This document shows positions 39,862-48,260 of a DNA stretch of 64,000 bases, one piece after another (position 1 is the stretch's first letter; each line of letters opens with the position of its first letter). Where the stretch lies: IMG/VR virus record IMGVR_UViG_3300041583_000371, positions 1 to 64,000 of that record; one strand, 5' to 3'. This DNA is from a virus. A program made the translations under genes and the position numbers. The notes under the pieces were generated by a model. It was not told the DNA's origin and did not search any database. It worked only from the letters and a program-made list of their open reading frames with translations.

Positions 39862-40323
39862 ATGAAAATAATTGGTATGGCTTTTATTGCCTTACTTTTA
39901 TTTTGTAGTCAAACTTTATCACAAACATGTGACTATGAAAAAGAAATTAAAGTGCTTGCATTGAACATGTATCATGAGGCTCGTGGCGAGGGTCATGAGG
40001 GTCATGATGGTATGCAAATGGTTGGCGAAGTAACACTAAATAGAGTTGAGAATAAAAACTTCCCAGATAATATATGCGATGTTGTTTATCAACGCAGTCA
40101 ATTTTCTTGGACAAAAACAAAAAAAGACCACACACCATATAATGAAAAGCTTTGGGCCGAGTCACTTGAAATGGCCGAAAACCTTATTAATGGCGAAGTA
40201 GAATATTTCAATAATGGCGCTACCCATTTTTTAAATCCAGACAAATTGAAGCGGATGCCTACATGGGCAATAAAGTTCGAAAAAGTTGGCAGGATCGGCA
40301 ATCATATATTTTATGCTATGTGA
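39862..40323 (+). CDS. SleB-like cell-wall hydrolase, exported
   Basis: 153 aa from ATG 39862 (AAGGGAAA just upstream; ATG 39844 is an in-frame alternative). Signal peptide MKIIGMAFIALLLFCSQTLS, then the Hydrolase_2/SleB core: ALNMYHEARGEG with catalytic-type Glu, VGEVTLNRV, QFSWT and GATHFLN. Being exported early, it could open the wall locally or protect from other phages; it is separate from the GH19 endolysin. Confidence 0.85.
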   Translation: MKIIGMAFIALLLFCSQTLSQTCDYEKEIKVLALNMYHEARGEGHEGHDGMQMVGEVTLNRVENKNFPDNICDVVYQRSQFSWTKTKKDHTPYNEKLWAESLEMAENLINGEVEYFNNGATHFLNPDKLKRMPTWAIKFEKVGRIGNHIFYAM

Positions 40324-40334
40324 AAGGATTTGTG

Positions 40335-40646
40335 ATGAATAAAAGAGTAAAAAAGACAAAATCAAGTATTGAGTTTTCAGATTATGAAGATGATGAAATG
40401 ATTGATGAGATCGTAGATAGAGGTTATAAAGTTTTTGACGAAAATTTATATGACCTTGATGATGATGTCATGGTCAAATTATTGAATGAAAGAGGTTCCT
40501 TTGTATACGATAGTGAAGAAGCCACGATATCTAATCACGAACTTAGTTTACTAAAAGATATTTTTGGAAATCCCAGATTAGGGTCTGAGGAATCAAACCT
40601 TCAAGATAAGGTACTTTATATAATAGAGCAGCAGTTTAAATCTTGA
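40335..40646 (+). CDS. acidic hypothetical protein, 103 aa
   Basis: From ATG 40335 after GAAAGGATTTG. MNKRVKKTKSSIEFSDYEDDEMID: basic head then acidic helices. No domain recognised. Next start overlaps its stop. Confidence 0.7.
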   Translation: MNKRVKKTKSSIEFSDYEDDEMIDEIVDRGYKVFDENLYDLDDDVMVKLLNERGSFVYDSEEATISNHELSLLKDIFGNPRLGSEESNLQDKVLYIIEQQFKS

Positions 40647-40936
40647 TAGTCAACGTCAATAATAGATTATTTGAAACAAAATATTTCCCTTTTTTCAGAA
40701 TAGAACAGACCGAAGATTTTGATATATATACCATAACCTACCCATCTGGATTCCAAGAAGAAATGGTAGTGTTTGACCAGAAAGATTATATGAATTGTCT
40801 AAAATGTCATATGGGGTTTTTAATAAGTGAATACGCACTTGAAGAAGACGATATGCTAACGCCAAGAGCAATGAAATTAAAAAACGACATATTAGACATG
40901 ATAGAAGAAAGATCCGATAATGCAAAAAGAATTTAG
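40643..40936 (+). CDS. hypothetical protein, 97 aa
   Basis: Start TTG 40643 overlapping the preceding TGA; no ATG upstream, the next is inside the conserved-looking region. Beta-rich start (YTITYPSGFQEEMVVF) then helices. Overlaps the SLOG gene by 17 bases. Unknown. Confidence 0.6.
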   Translation: MIVNVNNRLFETKYFPFFRIEQTEDFDIYTITYPSGFQEEMVVFDQKDYMNCLKCHMGFLISEYALEEDDMLTPRAMKLKNDILDMIEERSDNAKRI

Positions 40937-41327
40937 AATTATTGTATGTGGTGGACGTGACTATGGTTGGGTGATAAACTCTAATCGCAAGAAAACCATG
41001 AATGCACAAGAAGTAAAGTTTATGTTTGATAGATTAGACATTCTGCGACAATCGGTAGAAGAATTAGGCAGAACACTTATTGTTATCCAAGGTGAAGCTG
41101 ATGGCGCGGATTCTTGGGCAAAGAAATGGGCAGAAACTAACGACATTCTAAATATGGGATTCTCTGCCGATTGGGATACATATAAAAAAGCTGCAGGCGC
41201 AATTCGTAATAAGCAAATGCTGGCCGAAGGCAAACCAGATTTGGTAGTTGCTTTTAAAGGTGGTAAAGGTACATCCAACATGATTGAACAGTCAGAAAAG
41301 GCAAAAGTGCCAGTAAGGAAATACTAA
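40920..41327 (+). CDS. SLOG-family (DUF2493) nucleotide-binding protein
   Basis: 135 aa. Rossmann-type motifs of the YspA/DUF2493 branch: IIVCGGRDYGW, VIQGEADGADSWAKKWA, ADWDTYKKAAGAIRNKQML and VVAFKGGKGTSNMIEQ. SLOG proteins sense or process nucleotide-derived ligands such as NAD derivatives, often in phage conflict systems. An NAD-salvage enzyme lies 11 kb downstream. Role here is inferred only. Confidence 0.8.
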   Translation: MQKEFRIIVCGGRDYGWVINSNRKKTMNAQEVKFMFDRLDILRQSVEELGRTLIVIQGEADGADSWAKKWAETNDILNMGFSADWDTYKKAAGAIRNKQMLAEGKPDLVVAFKGGKGTSNMIEQSEKAKVPVRKY

Positions 41328-41585
41328 ATGACAAAAACCTTTACTACAATCTGTTGCATATCCTGTTCGAAAGTACTCGATAATTTAAATTATGAAGGAC
41401 AAGATGGAAAAGCAATTGAAGTACACCCGATGAATGGGTTGCACTTTAGAACTTATGGACATTACGGGTCCACTATATTCGATCCAATGGGCACAGGTGA
41501 AACACTTGACGTTGCTATTTGTGACGATTGCATCATGGAGAACCTTGATAAAGTTCGCGGTTCTGGAAAAATAGGGTTATCATAA
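41328..41585 (+). CDS. zinc-ribbon-like conserved phage protein
   Basis: 85 aa with CCISCSK near the N-terminus and CDDC near the C-terminus, likely one zinc site. The middle VHPMNGLHFRTYGHYGSTIFDPMG is a conserved phrase in phage proteins I have seen; function unknown. Starts directly after the SLOG stop. Confidence 0.7.
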   Translation: MTKTFTTICCISCSKVLDNLNYEGQDGKAIEVHPMNGLHFRTYGHYGSTIFDPMGTGETLDVAICDDCIMENLDKVRGSGKIGLS

Positions 41586-41586
41586 A

Positions 41587-41811
41587 ATGAAAAATGGTTG
41601 GTTTGATTTGAAAACAGAACCCCCGACAGGAAAAGAATATGCAGTAATTCTTTTCCCTTGTAAAACCGATTGTGGCGTGTTATACACAATAAGAAATCGG
41701 TTTTACGCAAAGAGCAAATATGCATTGAAGGCTGGATATACGCATTGGTGCAATTTCGAATTATCACAAGATCATGATAAACTGGTTGCTTGGCAAGACA
41801 ACTTAAATTAG
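41587..41811 (+). CDS. hypothetical protein, 74 aa
   Basis: MKNGWFDLKTEPPTGKEYAVILFPC..., close to the common short phage DUF551-like pattern (W...P..G..V.......H W) but weak. ATG overlaps the preceding gene's end region. Unknown. Confidence 0.65.
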   Translation: MKNGWFDLKTEPPTGKEYAVILFPCKTDCGVLYTIRNRFYAKSKYALKAGYTHWCNFELSQDHDKLVAWQDNLN

Positions 41812-42197
41812 AGGAATTTAATATCATTAAAATTGAATACATCCCAAGTTTTATTACAAGTTCGCCACTACCAAACGGCGAAAAAACTTATGAGTTTTGC
41901 ACTTTCGCTGAATTTAAAGATTGGGTACAATCTTATGTATGTATTCATTGTCTTGTAGATTTTGCGATGAGTAATAATCGTTCGCCAGAAACCCTATCTG
42001 AATGGCTTGATATGGGTTGTGGTTGTGAAATTGATATTGAAGATGACACCAACCAAATTGATTGGGCATCAAAGATGACACAACCAAGTAATTTAGAAGA
42101 AGAGTTATCTATGTTGAATGATGATTTTGGCATAGGCGACCAAGACATTAGCGTTTCTCTACCAGATGATGTGATTGATATGTTGAAGGATGAATAA
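41790..42197 (+). CDS. hypothetical protein, 135 aa or shorter, start uncertain
   Basis: The frame has no ATG near its beginning. TTG 41790 overlaps the preceding gene; alternatively AGAGGA (41810-41815) could serve an ATC or ATT start at 41823-41826, giving IKIEYIPSFITSS. Contains CIHC and CGCEIDIED, and a helical C-terminus. Unknown function. Confidence 0.6.
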   Translation: MARQLKLEEFNIIKIEYIPSFITSSPLPNGEKTYEFCTFAEFKDWVQSYVCIHCLVDFAMSNNRSPETLSEWLDMGCGCEIDIEDDTNQIDWASKMTQPSNLEEELSMLNDDFGIGDQDISVSLPDDVIDMLKDE

Positions 42198-42198
42198 A

Positions 42199-42525
42199 AT
42201 GGTAAAATATCAAAAACCTGCGGAAGGTGTATTAAAAACTGATGCTTCTTGGGGTAACTCTTTGGTTTATCATGTTCGGTGCGATTGTGGTGACGAATAT
42301 TGTTCGCATGAAGTTGAAATTGAAGCAGACAAAATGCATATCCAAGTACACACGCACCTTATCGTACATACCAGATGGTCGGGAAAAAGCCGATGGAAAC
42401 AAATCTGGCAAATACTCACAAAAGGATATGCAGAAATGCAAAGTACAATTGTGATGAAAGAGCAAACTGCGTTAAATTATGCTGAAACTATAAAAGTTGC
42501 AATAATTCAAAGCAAAAAACTATAA
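42199..42525 (+). CDS. hypothetical protein, 108 aa
   Basis: From ATG 42199, supported by GAAGGA upstream (ATG 42190 is in frame). Contains VRCDCGDEYCSHEVEIEADK, a possible metal site, then THLIVHTRWSGKSRWKQIWQILTKGY, a pattern present in other phage early proteins. Unknown. Confidence 0.7.
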   Translation: MVKYQKPAEGVLKTDASWGNSLVYHVRCDCGDEYCSHEVEIEADKMHIQVHTHLIVHTRWSGKSRWKQIWQILTKGYAEMQSTIVMKEQTALNYAETIKVAIIQSKKL

Positions 42526-42947
42526 TGCAATTTTTTATTAAGATTAAGAAACACAAATGTTTTATCCTATTCAAAAGAAATTGGATAAATGTAAATAGCG
42601 AAATTATGGCAGGAGGCGGTGGCATTAAAGGATTCTGTATTTTGTTTACAGGTCTTGTAAAATGTTTATTTGGTGTACACAGGTTTCACAAGATTTTTCG
42701 TGTTAATAGCATGGATTTTAGTAACCAATGTAGATATTGTAGAAGTGAGTTTAAGATGCGCTATGCAATAATGATACCTTTTGAAGGTAGTTATATGTAT
42801 GTAACAAAACTACCTATTGATGCCCATAGCAAAAATATTGAAGTTCATACATATAACACACTATATAAAGCTAAAGAAGCAGCACTTATTTGGGGTACGT
42901 TGGCAAAAGTTGTTGAGTATCCAGATACCACAAAGGAAATTATATGA
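42525..42947 (+). CDS. hypothetical protein, 140 aa
   Basis: Shares TAATG with the preceding gene. Lysine- and aromatic-rich start, CRYCRSEF in the middle (a partial zinc knuckle), beta-strands at the end. A later start (residue 28, MAGGGGIKGF) cannot be excluded. Overlaps the next ATG. Confidence 0.6.
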   Translation: MQFFIKIKKHKCFILFKRNWINVNSEIMAGGGGIKGFCILFTGLVKCLFGVHRFHKIFRVNSMDFSNQCRYCRSEFKMRYAIMIPFEGSYMYVTKLPIDAHSKNIEVHTYNTLYKAKEAALIWGTLAKVVEYPDTTKEII

Positions 42948-43759
42948 GAATTAATTATTGGAGTTGTAGCAAGTTTGCTGATAAAATTCGAGGCACTAAA
43001 AAAATTGAGTGTGGTACCGCCGATGAATGGGCATCTTGGGATAGAAATGCAAAAAACTTTAACAAATTTAGATTTTGGGTTGCTGAAGAAGCTCTTGACG
43101 GCATTCAAAATTTCGTAAATTGGCCCAAAGATAAGATTTATGCAGTAAAATATTATGTTGTGAATCGTTGGGTTGATGAGACACATGCTCTTGTTGCGCA
43201 CAAAAAACATATCAAACGAGGGCAATATCTAGATTTTGATAGCAGGATTTTGATATGCTTATTTGATGAGCTCGTAGATTTTGTAGAAATCGAAATGGCA
43301 TATTCTTATCATCGCTGGGATGAAGAAAAAATAAAGAAATTGTCTTGGTGGCAAGGTGGAATGTGGCGTACCAGAACATGGCGCAGTTCTGAATTTGGAA
43401 TTAAGCATCTTCAATGGTCAATGTCATTAACTAACGAAGATTGGCTTGAAGACGATAAAAAGCACGAAGCAGTTCCTACTTCACAAGCAGAAAATGCTAA
43501 AGAAATACTACATCTTTACACATGGTGGACTGAAACATACCCCAATCGCCCAGAAGCGTATGATTTGAGTGGTTGGAGTGCATATTGTGACGACAAGAGA
43601 TCTAGAGGTGTAGGATTTCTGGAAACAGACCCCGAAGAAAACCATGAAAAAACTGATATGATGCTTGAAAATATCAATTCAATCGAAAAATCATATGAAG
43701 ATGAAGATACAGAAATGTTAATTCGTCTCATTAAAATTAGAAGGTCATTGTGGACATGA
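42944..43759 (+). CDS. conserved marine-phage protein, 271 aa
   Basis: Trp-rich throughout. VNWPKDKIYAVKYYVVNRWVDETHAL and YSYHRWDEEKIKKLSWWQGGMWRTRTWRS are conserved-looking; similar proteins occur in marine T4-like phages without known function. The central RSSEFGIKHLQWSM may form a helix-turn. Coupled to both neighbours by four-base overlaps. Confidence 0.75.
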   Translation: MRINYWSCSKFADKIRGTKKIECGTADEWASWDRNAKNFNKFRFWVAEEALDGIQNFVNWPKDKIYAVKYYVVNRWVDETHALVAHKKHIKRGQYLDFDSRILICLFDELVDFVEIEMAYSYHRWDEEKIKKLSWWQGGMWRTRTWRSSEFGIKHLQWSMSLTNEDWLEDDKKHEAVPTSQAENAKEILHLYTWWTETYPNRPEAYDLSGWSAYCDDKRSRGVGFLETDPEENHEKTDMMLENINSIEKSYEDEDTEMLIRLIKIRRSLWT

Positions 43760-44163
43760 AAATATTTTGGTTTGCCCTTGGGGTACTATTACTTGGAATT
43801 GCATATTTGGGTGTTATCCTACCTGGGATTCCTTGGAGTACCCCTGCGGTGGGAGCAGCATATTGTTTTGCAAAATCCAGCACTAGGATGCATAAATGGA
43901 TTTACAGCCATAAATTGTTCGGTCCTTTCTTGATTGGATGGCAAGAAAAAAGAATCTTCCCATTGAAATTCAAGTTTTTTATGGTAGGAACAATGTCAAC
44001 TTCACTATTATTTCTGTGGTTTACTACAGGTAATGTATTTGCAGTAATGGGGTCTGGTGGGTTTATGTTGTTGGTCGGTATTTGGAGTTGGAGATACCCA
44101 AGTTCATATGATGAATACCAAAAAAGAGTAAAAAATCAAAAACGTATAGGATGGCTAAAGTAA
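43756..44163 (+). CDS. DUF454 (YbaN-like) inner-membrane protein
   Basis: 135 aa from ATG 43756 (GTG 43750 possible). Hallmarks: GIAYLGVILPGIPWSTPAVGAAYCFAKSS, a short SHKLFGPFLIGWQEKR loop, and two more hydrophobic helices. DUF454 proteins are common in bacteria; role unknown. A phage copy is unusual. Confidence 0.8.
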   Translation: MKIFWFALGVLLLGIAYLGVILPGIPWSTPAVGAAYCFAKSSTRMHKWIYSHKLFGPFLIGWQEKRIFPLKFKFFMVGTMSTSLLFLWFTTGNVFAVMGSGGFMLLVGIWSWRYPSSYDEYQKRVKNQKRIGWLK

Positions 44164-44287
44164 ATAAAAATCATACAATAAATACAGGTGTTGTGACATC
44201 AAACCACCTTCACTTTTGATGTTACATAAAGCCCATACTACTAATAATCAGTGGATCACATATCCGCGTAGAATTGAAGGAAAAATA

Positions 44288-44896
44288 ATGAATAAAAAAG
44301 CATCAAAATTTGACTTGGCTGATATTTTTGGCAAGCAAACAAAACAAGATGATAAAAGTTTTTGCAAGCCTATTATGCATATACATGAATTTTACCTAAG
44401 TGGTGTCATAGAAACCGCAGATGAATATATCCCATGGTTTGACACAATTCGCCATGCTGGTTCTAATGATGCAATAAAAATATACATAAATTCGTATGGT
44501 GGTGATATGAATACCGCAATTCAAATGTTGAGAGTTATCAACGAGACAGAAGCAACAGTAATTGCATCTATCGAAGGCGCATGTATGTCAGCAGCTACTA
44601 TGATATTGTTGGCGGCAGACAATGTTGAGGTTTCGCCACACTCACAAATTATGTTTCACAACTATTCAGGCGGCACTATCGGCAAGGGCAGTGATATGCA
44701 TTCGCAAATAGAGTTTGAAAGAAAATGGTCTATCAAACTAATGAATGATGTATATCAGGGGTTTCTATCAAAAGATGAAATCCAAAAACTTATAGACGGA
44801 AGTGATATATGGATGGATGGCGATGAAGTTGTCAAGCGTCTCGAAGCAAAAAACAAAAAAGATAAACCAAAGTCCAAGAAAAAATCAGAAAAATAA
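44288..44896 (+). CDS. ClpP-like serine protease
   Basis: 202 aa from ATG 44288 (GAAGGAAA upstream). S14 fold: IKIYINSYGGDMNTAIQM, catalytic Ser in IEGACMSAATMILLAAD, His in IMFHNYSGG, basic C-terminus. Phage ClpP-like enzymes mostly serve as prohead proteases, but this gene sits among early genes, so host-protein processing or changing Clp proteolysis (with the LAA-tagging tmRNA) is also possible; inference. Confidence 0.8.
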   Translation: MNKKASKFDLADIFGKQTKQDDKSFCKPIMHIHEFYLSGVIETADEYIPWFDTIRHAGSNDAIKIYINSYGGDMNTAIQMLRVINETEATVIASIEGACMSAATMILLAADNVEVSPHSQIMFHNYSGGTIGKGSDMHSQIEFERKWSIKLMNDVYQGFLSKDEIQKLIDGSDIWMDGDEVVKRLEAKNKKDKPKSKKKSEK

Positions 44897-44911
44897 ACTA
44901 CAATTTTGATA

Positions 44912-44958
44912 TGTTGTTTGTGTTAGTAGAATTAAATTCCAACCTTGCACAAACAACA
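44912..44958. terminator. hairpin after the ClpP-like gene
   Basis: TGTTGTTTGTG / CACAAACAACA, loop 25 bases. Confidence 0.5.
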
Positions 44959-44979
44959 ACAAAAGATGTATATCCCCTA

Positions 44980-45008
44980 TTGACAAGCCTCCCAAATTAT
45001 CATATAAC
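44980..45008 (+). promoter_or_regulatory. sigma70-type promoter
   Basis: TTGACA, 17-bp spacer, TATAAC. Confidence 0.7.
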
Positions 45009-45032
45009 ATAGATAAAGAAAAGGAGATATCA

Positions 45033-45287
45033 ATGCGTATCACTGCTGAAAATATGACTTCTATCGCAATCGGAACCAAAGTTGTTATGGTCTGGGGTGC
45101 ATATTACCCAACAGAAGAAGGTCTCGTAGTTGATTACGAAATTATGCCACCTTCAAAATTCTTTCCGGCCAAATATATGGTTGTCGTAGAAGGTTCTAAT
45201 GGTCAAATCCATGACACAACAGAATTTGTAAATTCTGGAGTCGGAATTTATCTCGAAAGTGTTTATATGCAACCCAGAAGCTACTAA
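45033..45287 (+). CDS. small beta-strand protein, 84 aa
   Basis: MRITAENMTSIAIGTKVVMVWGAYYPTEEGLVVDYEI: SH3-like short strands, repeated in many T4-like early genes. RBS AAGGAGA, strong promoter upstream. Function unknown. Confidence 0.7.
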   Translation: MRITAENMTSIAIGTKVVMVWGAYYPTEEGLVVDYEIMPPSKFFPAKYMVVVEGSNGQIHDTTEFVNSGVGIYLESVYMQPRSY

Positions 45288-45300
45288 GGAGAATTTAAAA

Positions 45301-45843
45301 ATGACAAACCCAATTTGCACCGTGATGGTTGGTATGCCCGCGATGGGGAAGTCTACACAAGTTGATCTATTGAAAAAAATAGACCCAGATATTTTTGTAT
45401 ACAGTACAGATAACTTCATCGAAGAAGCTGCCCTGCAATTCAATATTACTTATGATGAAGCGTTCGAAGCAAATATTAAAAATGCAACTTCGTCAATGAA
45501 CGCACTTCTTGATATTGCTGCGCAAAACAAACAAAATATTATTTGGGACCAAACAAATTTAGCACTTGCCAAACGCAAAAAAATCATAAATCGTATGAAA
45601 CAGGCGAATTATGATATTCACTGTCATTGCATTGTTCCACCAGAAGTCAAAGACGTTGACAATTTACATGCTTGGAAATATCGCCTATTAAATCGGATTG
45701 GCAAAACTATCCCCATTAACATATTGACAAGCATGTATAATTCTTATATTACCCCATCTATTGATGAGGGGTTTGATATGATTACTTTTGTCGATATGAA
45801 TGGAACCTTATTGTCTACAAATCATATGGAGTTGCCTTTATGA
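45301..45843 (+). CDS. P-loop kinase (polynucleotide-kinase-like domain)
   Basis: 180 aa from ATG 45301 (AAGGAG upstream). Walker A VGMPAMGKST, then STDNFI and IIWDQTNLALAKRKKIINR, matching the 5'-kinase domain of T4 Pnk and zeta-toxin/AAA_33 kinases. No phosphatase domain. With the Rnl2-type ligase at the window end, it may be part of RNA end repair; substrate not shown. Confidence 0.8.
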   Translation: MTNPICTVMVGMPAMGKSTQVDLLKKIDPDIFVYSTDNFIEEAALQFNITYDEAFEANIKNATSSMNALLDIAAQNKQNIIWDQTNLALAKRKKIINRMKQANYDIHCHCIVPPEVKDVDNLHAWKYRLLNRIGKTIPINILTSMYNSYITPSIDEGFDMITFVDMNGTLLSTNHMELPL

Positions 45844-46160
45844 TGTATAATCCTGATAATTGGGTTGTTGTATATTTTAAAACCGAAAATCCACACTATA
45901 GGGTGGTAGCTGGATGGGGTGGTGGATACACAACAGGTAATAGTTGGAAAATGAGCTCTGGGATTGTTGGTGTTACAATAAACGAAGATAAGTTTACCTT
46001 TACTGGTTACAGTGATTCTACATACTTATGCCACAAAGACTCATATTGTTTTCGATTGAATAATGCCCATGTTTGGGATATGCTTGTAAAAAAACATGGC
46101 GATAATGTAGAAATTGTAGATGAATTTGTTGATTGGAAAAACATGGATTGGATTATATAA
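45840..46160 (+). CDS. small conserved protein, paralogue of 49314 gene
   Basis: 106 aa. NWVVVYFKTENPHYRVVAGWGGGYTTGNSWKMSSGI and final VWDMLVKKHGDNVEI parallel the 49314 gene closely. GGAGTTG ribosome site. Small beta proteins of this type occur in T4-like phages; function unknown. Confidence 0.7.
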   Translation: MMYNPDNWVVVYFKTENPHYRVVAGWGGGYTTGNSWKMSSGIVGVTINEDKFTFTGYSDSTYLCHKDSYCFRLNNAHVWDMLVKKHGDNVEIVDEFVDWKNMDWII

Positions 46161-46186
46161 TGTGGAGTAAAATACAAAATTAGTGC

Positions 46187-46215
46187 TTGCGCGGTACTAC
46201 CATAAATGCTATAAC
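46187..46215 (+). promoter_or_regulatory. sigma70-type promoter
   Basis: TTGCGC, 17-bp spacer, TATAAC. Confidence 0.5.
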
Positions 46216-46245
46216 TAACACACAGGTAAAACACAGGAGACGAAA

Positions 46246-46545
46246 GTGGGACGCATTATTACTCCAACCTACCGCGCCGAATACAGAGACCAAGCTGGAT
46301 GGCATGTGATTGCGTGGAATGTCCGAGGCGGCGTCAACAGCACGGCGAACGGTGCACCGACTGATAAAAACGCAGAGATCATGCGCCGCAATCTGAACGC
46401 CAGCTTTGAGCAGAACGGCTGTAACTATCACGCGTCGGTTGCAGCAGGATACCTCATCCATGTTAGTCAGGTTCGCCTAATCCATCAAGCAACAGGCCAG
46501 CAAGTTGCCAATATCGCCGCGCCCATGTTCGAAATTTTTAACTAG
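46246..46545 (+). CDS. hypothetical protein, 99 aa, GC-rich
   Basis: GTG start after AGGAGAC. MGRIITPTYRAEYRDQAGWHVIAWNVRGG...; mixed strands and a helix around IMRRNLNASF. GC content and codon choice (CGC, GGC, GCG) differ sharply from the AT-rich neighbours, suggesting recent transfer. No family known. Confidence 0.7.
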   Translation: MGRIITPTYRAEYRDQAGWHVIAWNVRGGVNSTANGAPTDKNAEIMRRNLNASFEQNGCNYHASVAAGYLIHVSQVRLIHQATGQQVANIAAPMFEIFN

Positions 46546-46623
46546 TTATATGTGAAATACATGTTGGCTTACACACATTTTAGATATATAAAGTAATTCT
46601 AATGACAAATAAAGGAACACACC

Positions 46624-46797
46624 ATGAAACTAACTTTTGGAATACTGCTTATTGTTTTTGTTGCGGTTATGCCGCTTGTACTGATTTGGGCGGTTAATAC
46701 CCTATTCCCAGTTGCGGCTATTCCGTTCGTATTTGAGACTTGGTTGGCCGCGCTTGTAATCGGCGGTATGTTTAGTAAAAACACGGCTGTCAAGTAA
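46624..46797 (+). CDS. 57-aa membrane protein
   Basis: ATG 46624, AAAGGAAC upstream. Two hydrophobic segments (LLIVFVAVMPLVLIWAV and a second around WLAALVIGGMF). First of three small membrane genes in a row. Function unknown. Confidence 0.65.
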   Translation: MKLTFGILLIVFVAVMPLVLIWAVNTLFPVAAIPFVFETWLAALVIGGMFSKNTAVK

Positions 46798-46868
46798 CAG
46801 TCTGACACCACCTACTGTGATGCTATTGTAAAACAAGTAGGTTAAATATATATCAAAGGAAACACGCT

Positions 46869-46985
46869 ATGACATACTTTCTGATTATACTTATTACACA
46901 TATTATTGTACTTGCAGTAGGTTATCTTTATGGGCGCAACAATGCGGAACCAGTTTTTGACTTACAAAACGAGAAAGATATTTGA
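46869..46985 (+). CDS. 38-aa membrane peptide
   Basis: ATG 46869, AAAGGAAA upstream, stop TGA at 46983. One hydrophobic helix (FLIILITHIIVLAVGYLYG) and a polar tail. Confidence 0.6.
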   Translation: MTYFLIILITHIIVLAVGYLYGRNNAEPVFDLQNEKDI

Positions 46986-46986
46986 C

Positions 46987-47127
46987 ATGGTTAATTTTTT
47001 ACTTTTGTTGTTTGTCGTTTTTAGTATTGGCATGGCGGCTTTCACTTTTTCAAAATGTGGTTCGCGTACATTGATGCTAGGAAATGGTGTTTCTTATGCC
47101 GCATTTAGTGGTATGTGCGACAATTAA
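46987..47127 (+). CDS. 46-aa membrane or exported peptide
   Basis: ATG 46987 right after the preceding TGA. One hydrophobic helix (FLLLLFVVFSIGMAAF) with two Cys in the tail; may be a signal-anchored peptide. Confidence 0.55.
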   Translation: MVNFLLLLFVVFSIGMAAFTFSKCGSRTLMLGNGVSYAAFSGMCDN

Positions 47128-47141
47128 AACTAGATTGGTGC

Positions 47142-47170
47142 TTGACAAGATACGAATTATCAATTAATCT
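47142..47170 (+). promoter_or_regulatory. sigma70-type promoter
   Basis: TTGACA, 17-bp spacer, TAATCT. Confidence 0.65.
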
Positions 47171-47202
47171 GTATTCATAATGTAACACAAAAGGAACGAA
47201 AC

Positions 47203-47544
47203 ATGTCTTACATCTCAAAAGAAATGAAGTCTGTCCGTATGCCAAACATCAAAGCCGTACTGAAAAAGTATGACATGAAAGGTACTGTTTCTACGCCTAA
47301 GAATTCTAAGATAGTCGTCACACTTACTTCAGGTAAGGTTAATATTGGCGAAAATGTAAATGTTTACAACATTGATTACAACTTTAAAGGTGTTGCAAAA
47401 GACTTTTTGAACGAACTTGTTGCCGCAATGAAAGGCAGCGATTGGTATGATAATTCCGAAGTCAATAGCGATTACTTTGATGTCGCCTTTTATTACGGTA
47501 TTGATGTAGGTAGGTGGCCTAAGAAATTCGTACTTACAGAGTAA
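47203..47544 (+). CDS. conserved small phage protein, 113 aa
   Basis: MSYISKEMKSVRMPNIKAVLKKYDMKGTVS...; basic first half, C-terminal DYFDVAFYYGIDVGRWPKKFVL, a layout I have seen in T4-like and other large phages next to early promoters. Function unknown. RBS AAAGGAAC. Confidence 0.7.
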   Translation: MSYISKEMKSVRMPNIKAVLKKYDMKGTVSTPKNSKIVVTLTSGKVNIGENVNVYNIDYNFKGVAKDFLNELVAAMKGSDWYDNSEVNSDYFDVAFYYGIDVGRWPKKFVLTE

Positions 47545-47572
47545 TTTTAACATGAAATTAATGAGGGCTTGA

Positions 47573-47929
47573 ATGTCAATTTCTAATAAAGAAATAATCC
47601 CATATGTAGTGCAAGATTGTTTAGTAATGAAATCGCTTGACAGTAGTGCAGAAAATTTAAAAGATGAAATTGATAATGTAGTTACATTAGCAAAATCAAA
47701 AGGAATGGTAAATGCTGGAACGTTTTATTTTTCCGCTTGCGAATTAAATGATGGCGAAATTGTAGCAAGGTATTATTATTACCGTAGTGAAACCGACAAA
47801 GAACAAAGAAAAAGACTAAATGAAGAAATGAAAAGTAAGAATGCAGGTATCCTTATTGCTAAAACAAAAAAAGACAAAGAGTATGCCAATTATTTGCGGT
47901 TGCATAAAAAGTTTGGTACAGACGAATGA
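47573..47929 (+). CDS. hypothetical protein, 118 aa
   Basis: MSISNKEIIPYVVQDCLVMKSL...; helical start, beta middle (GTFYFSACELNDGEIVARYYYY), lysine-rich helix. No family. Overlaps the next ATG by four bases. Confidence 0.65.
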   Translation: MSISNKEIIPYVVQDCLVMKSLDSSAENLKDEIDNVVTLAKSKGMVNAGTFYFSACELNDGEIVARYYYYRSETDKEQRKRLNEEMKSKNAGILIAKTKKDKEYANYLRLHKKFGTDE

Positions 47930-48105
47930 TTAATACAGCGGGTGCATTCATCTTGGTAATTATATACACCACTTTCAATTTCAGTGGGAGTGGCGTGGCA
48001 ATGCAAGAATTTAATAATGAAGAATCTTGTCGAGCAGCAATTGTTCAGTTAAAACTAATTGGCAGTGTTAGAGGGTTCTGCATTGCCAAGGATGTAATTG
48101 AATGA
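47926..48105 (+). CDS. 59-aa exported or membrane peptide
   Basis: ATG 47926 overlapping the preceding TGA. Hydrophobic N-terminus (AGAFILVIIYTTFNFSGSG) like a signal peptide, then a tail with two Cys. Coupled to the next gene by overlap. Confidence 0.55.
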   Translation: MINTAGAFILVIIYTTFNFSGSGVAMQEFNNEESCRAAIVQLKLIGSVRGFCIAKDVIE

Positions 48106-48260
48106 ATGAACATCATAGTAAATTATTATTATTTTTGCTGGCAGCAGAAAACAATGATCCCACTATGCGTTTTGGGGTCTATACTATCCATGAAACTATC
48201 AATAGTCTTGCATCAATACTCGAAACCACTCCAGACAAATTGCGAAAATCGTTAGAATAA
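48102..48260 (+). CDS. 52-aa hypothetical protein
   Basis: ATG 48102 overlapping the preceding stop. MNEHHSKLLLFLLAAENNDPTMRF, helical. Unknown. Confidence 0.55.
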   Translation: MNEHHSKLLLFLLAAENNDPTMRFGVYTIHETINSLASILETTPDKLRKSLE

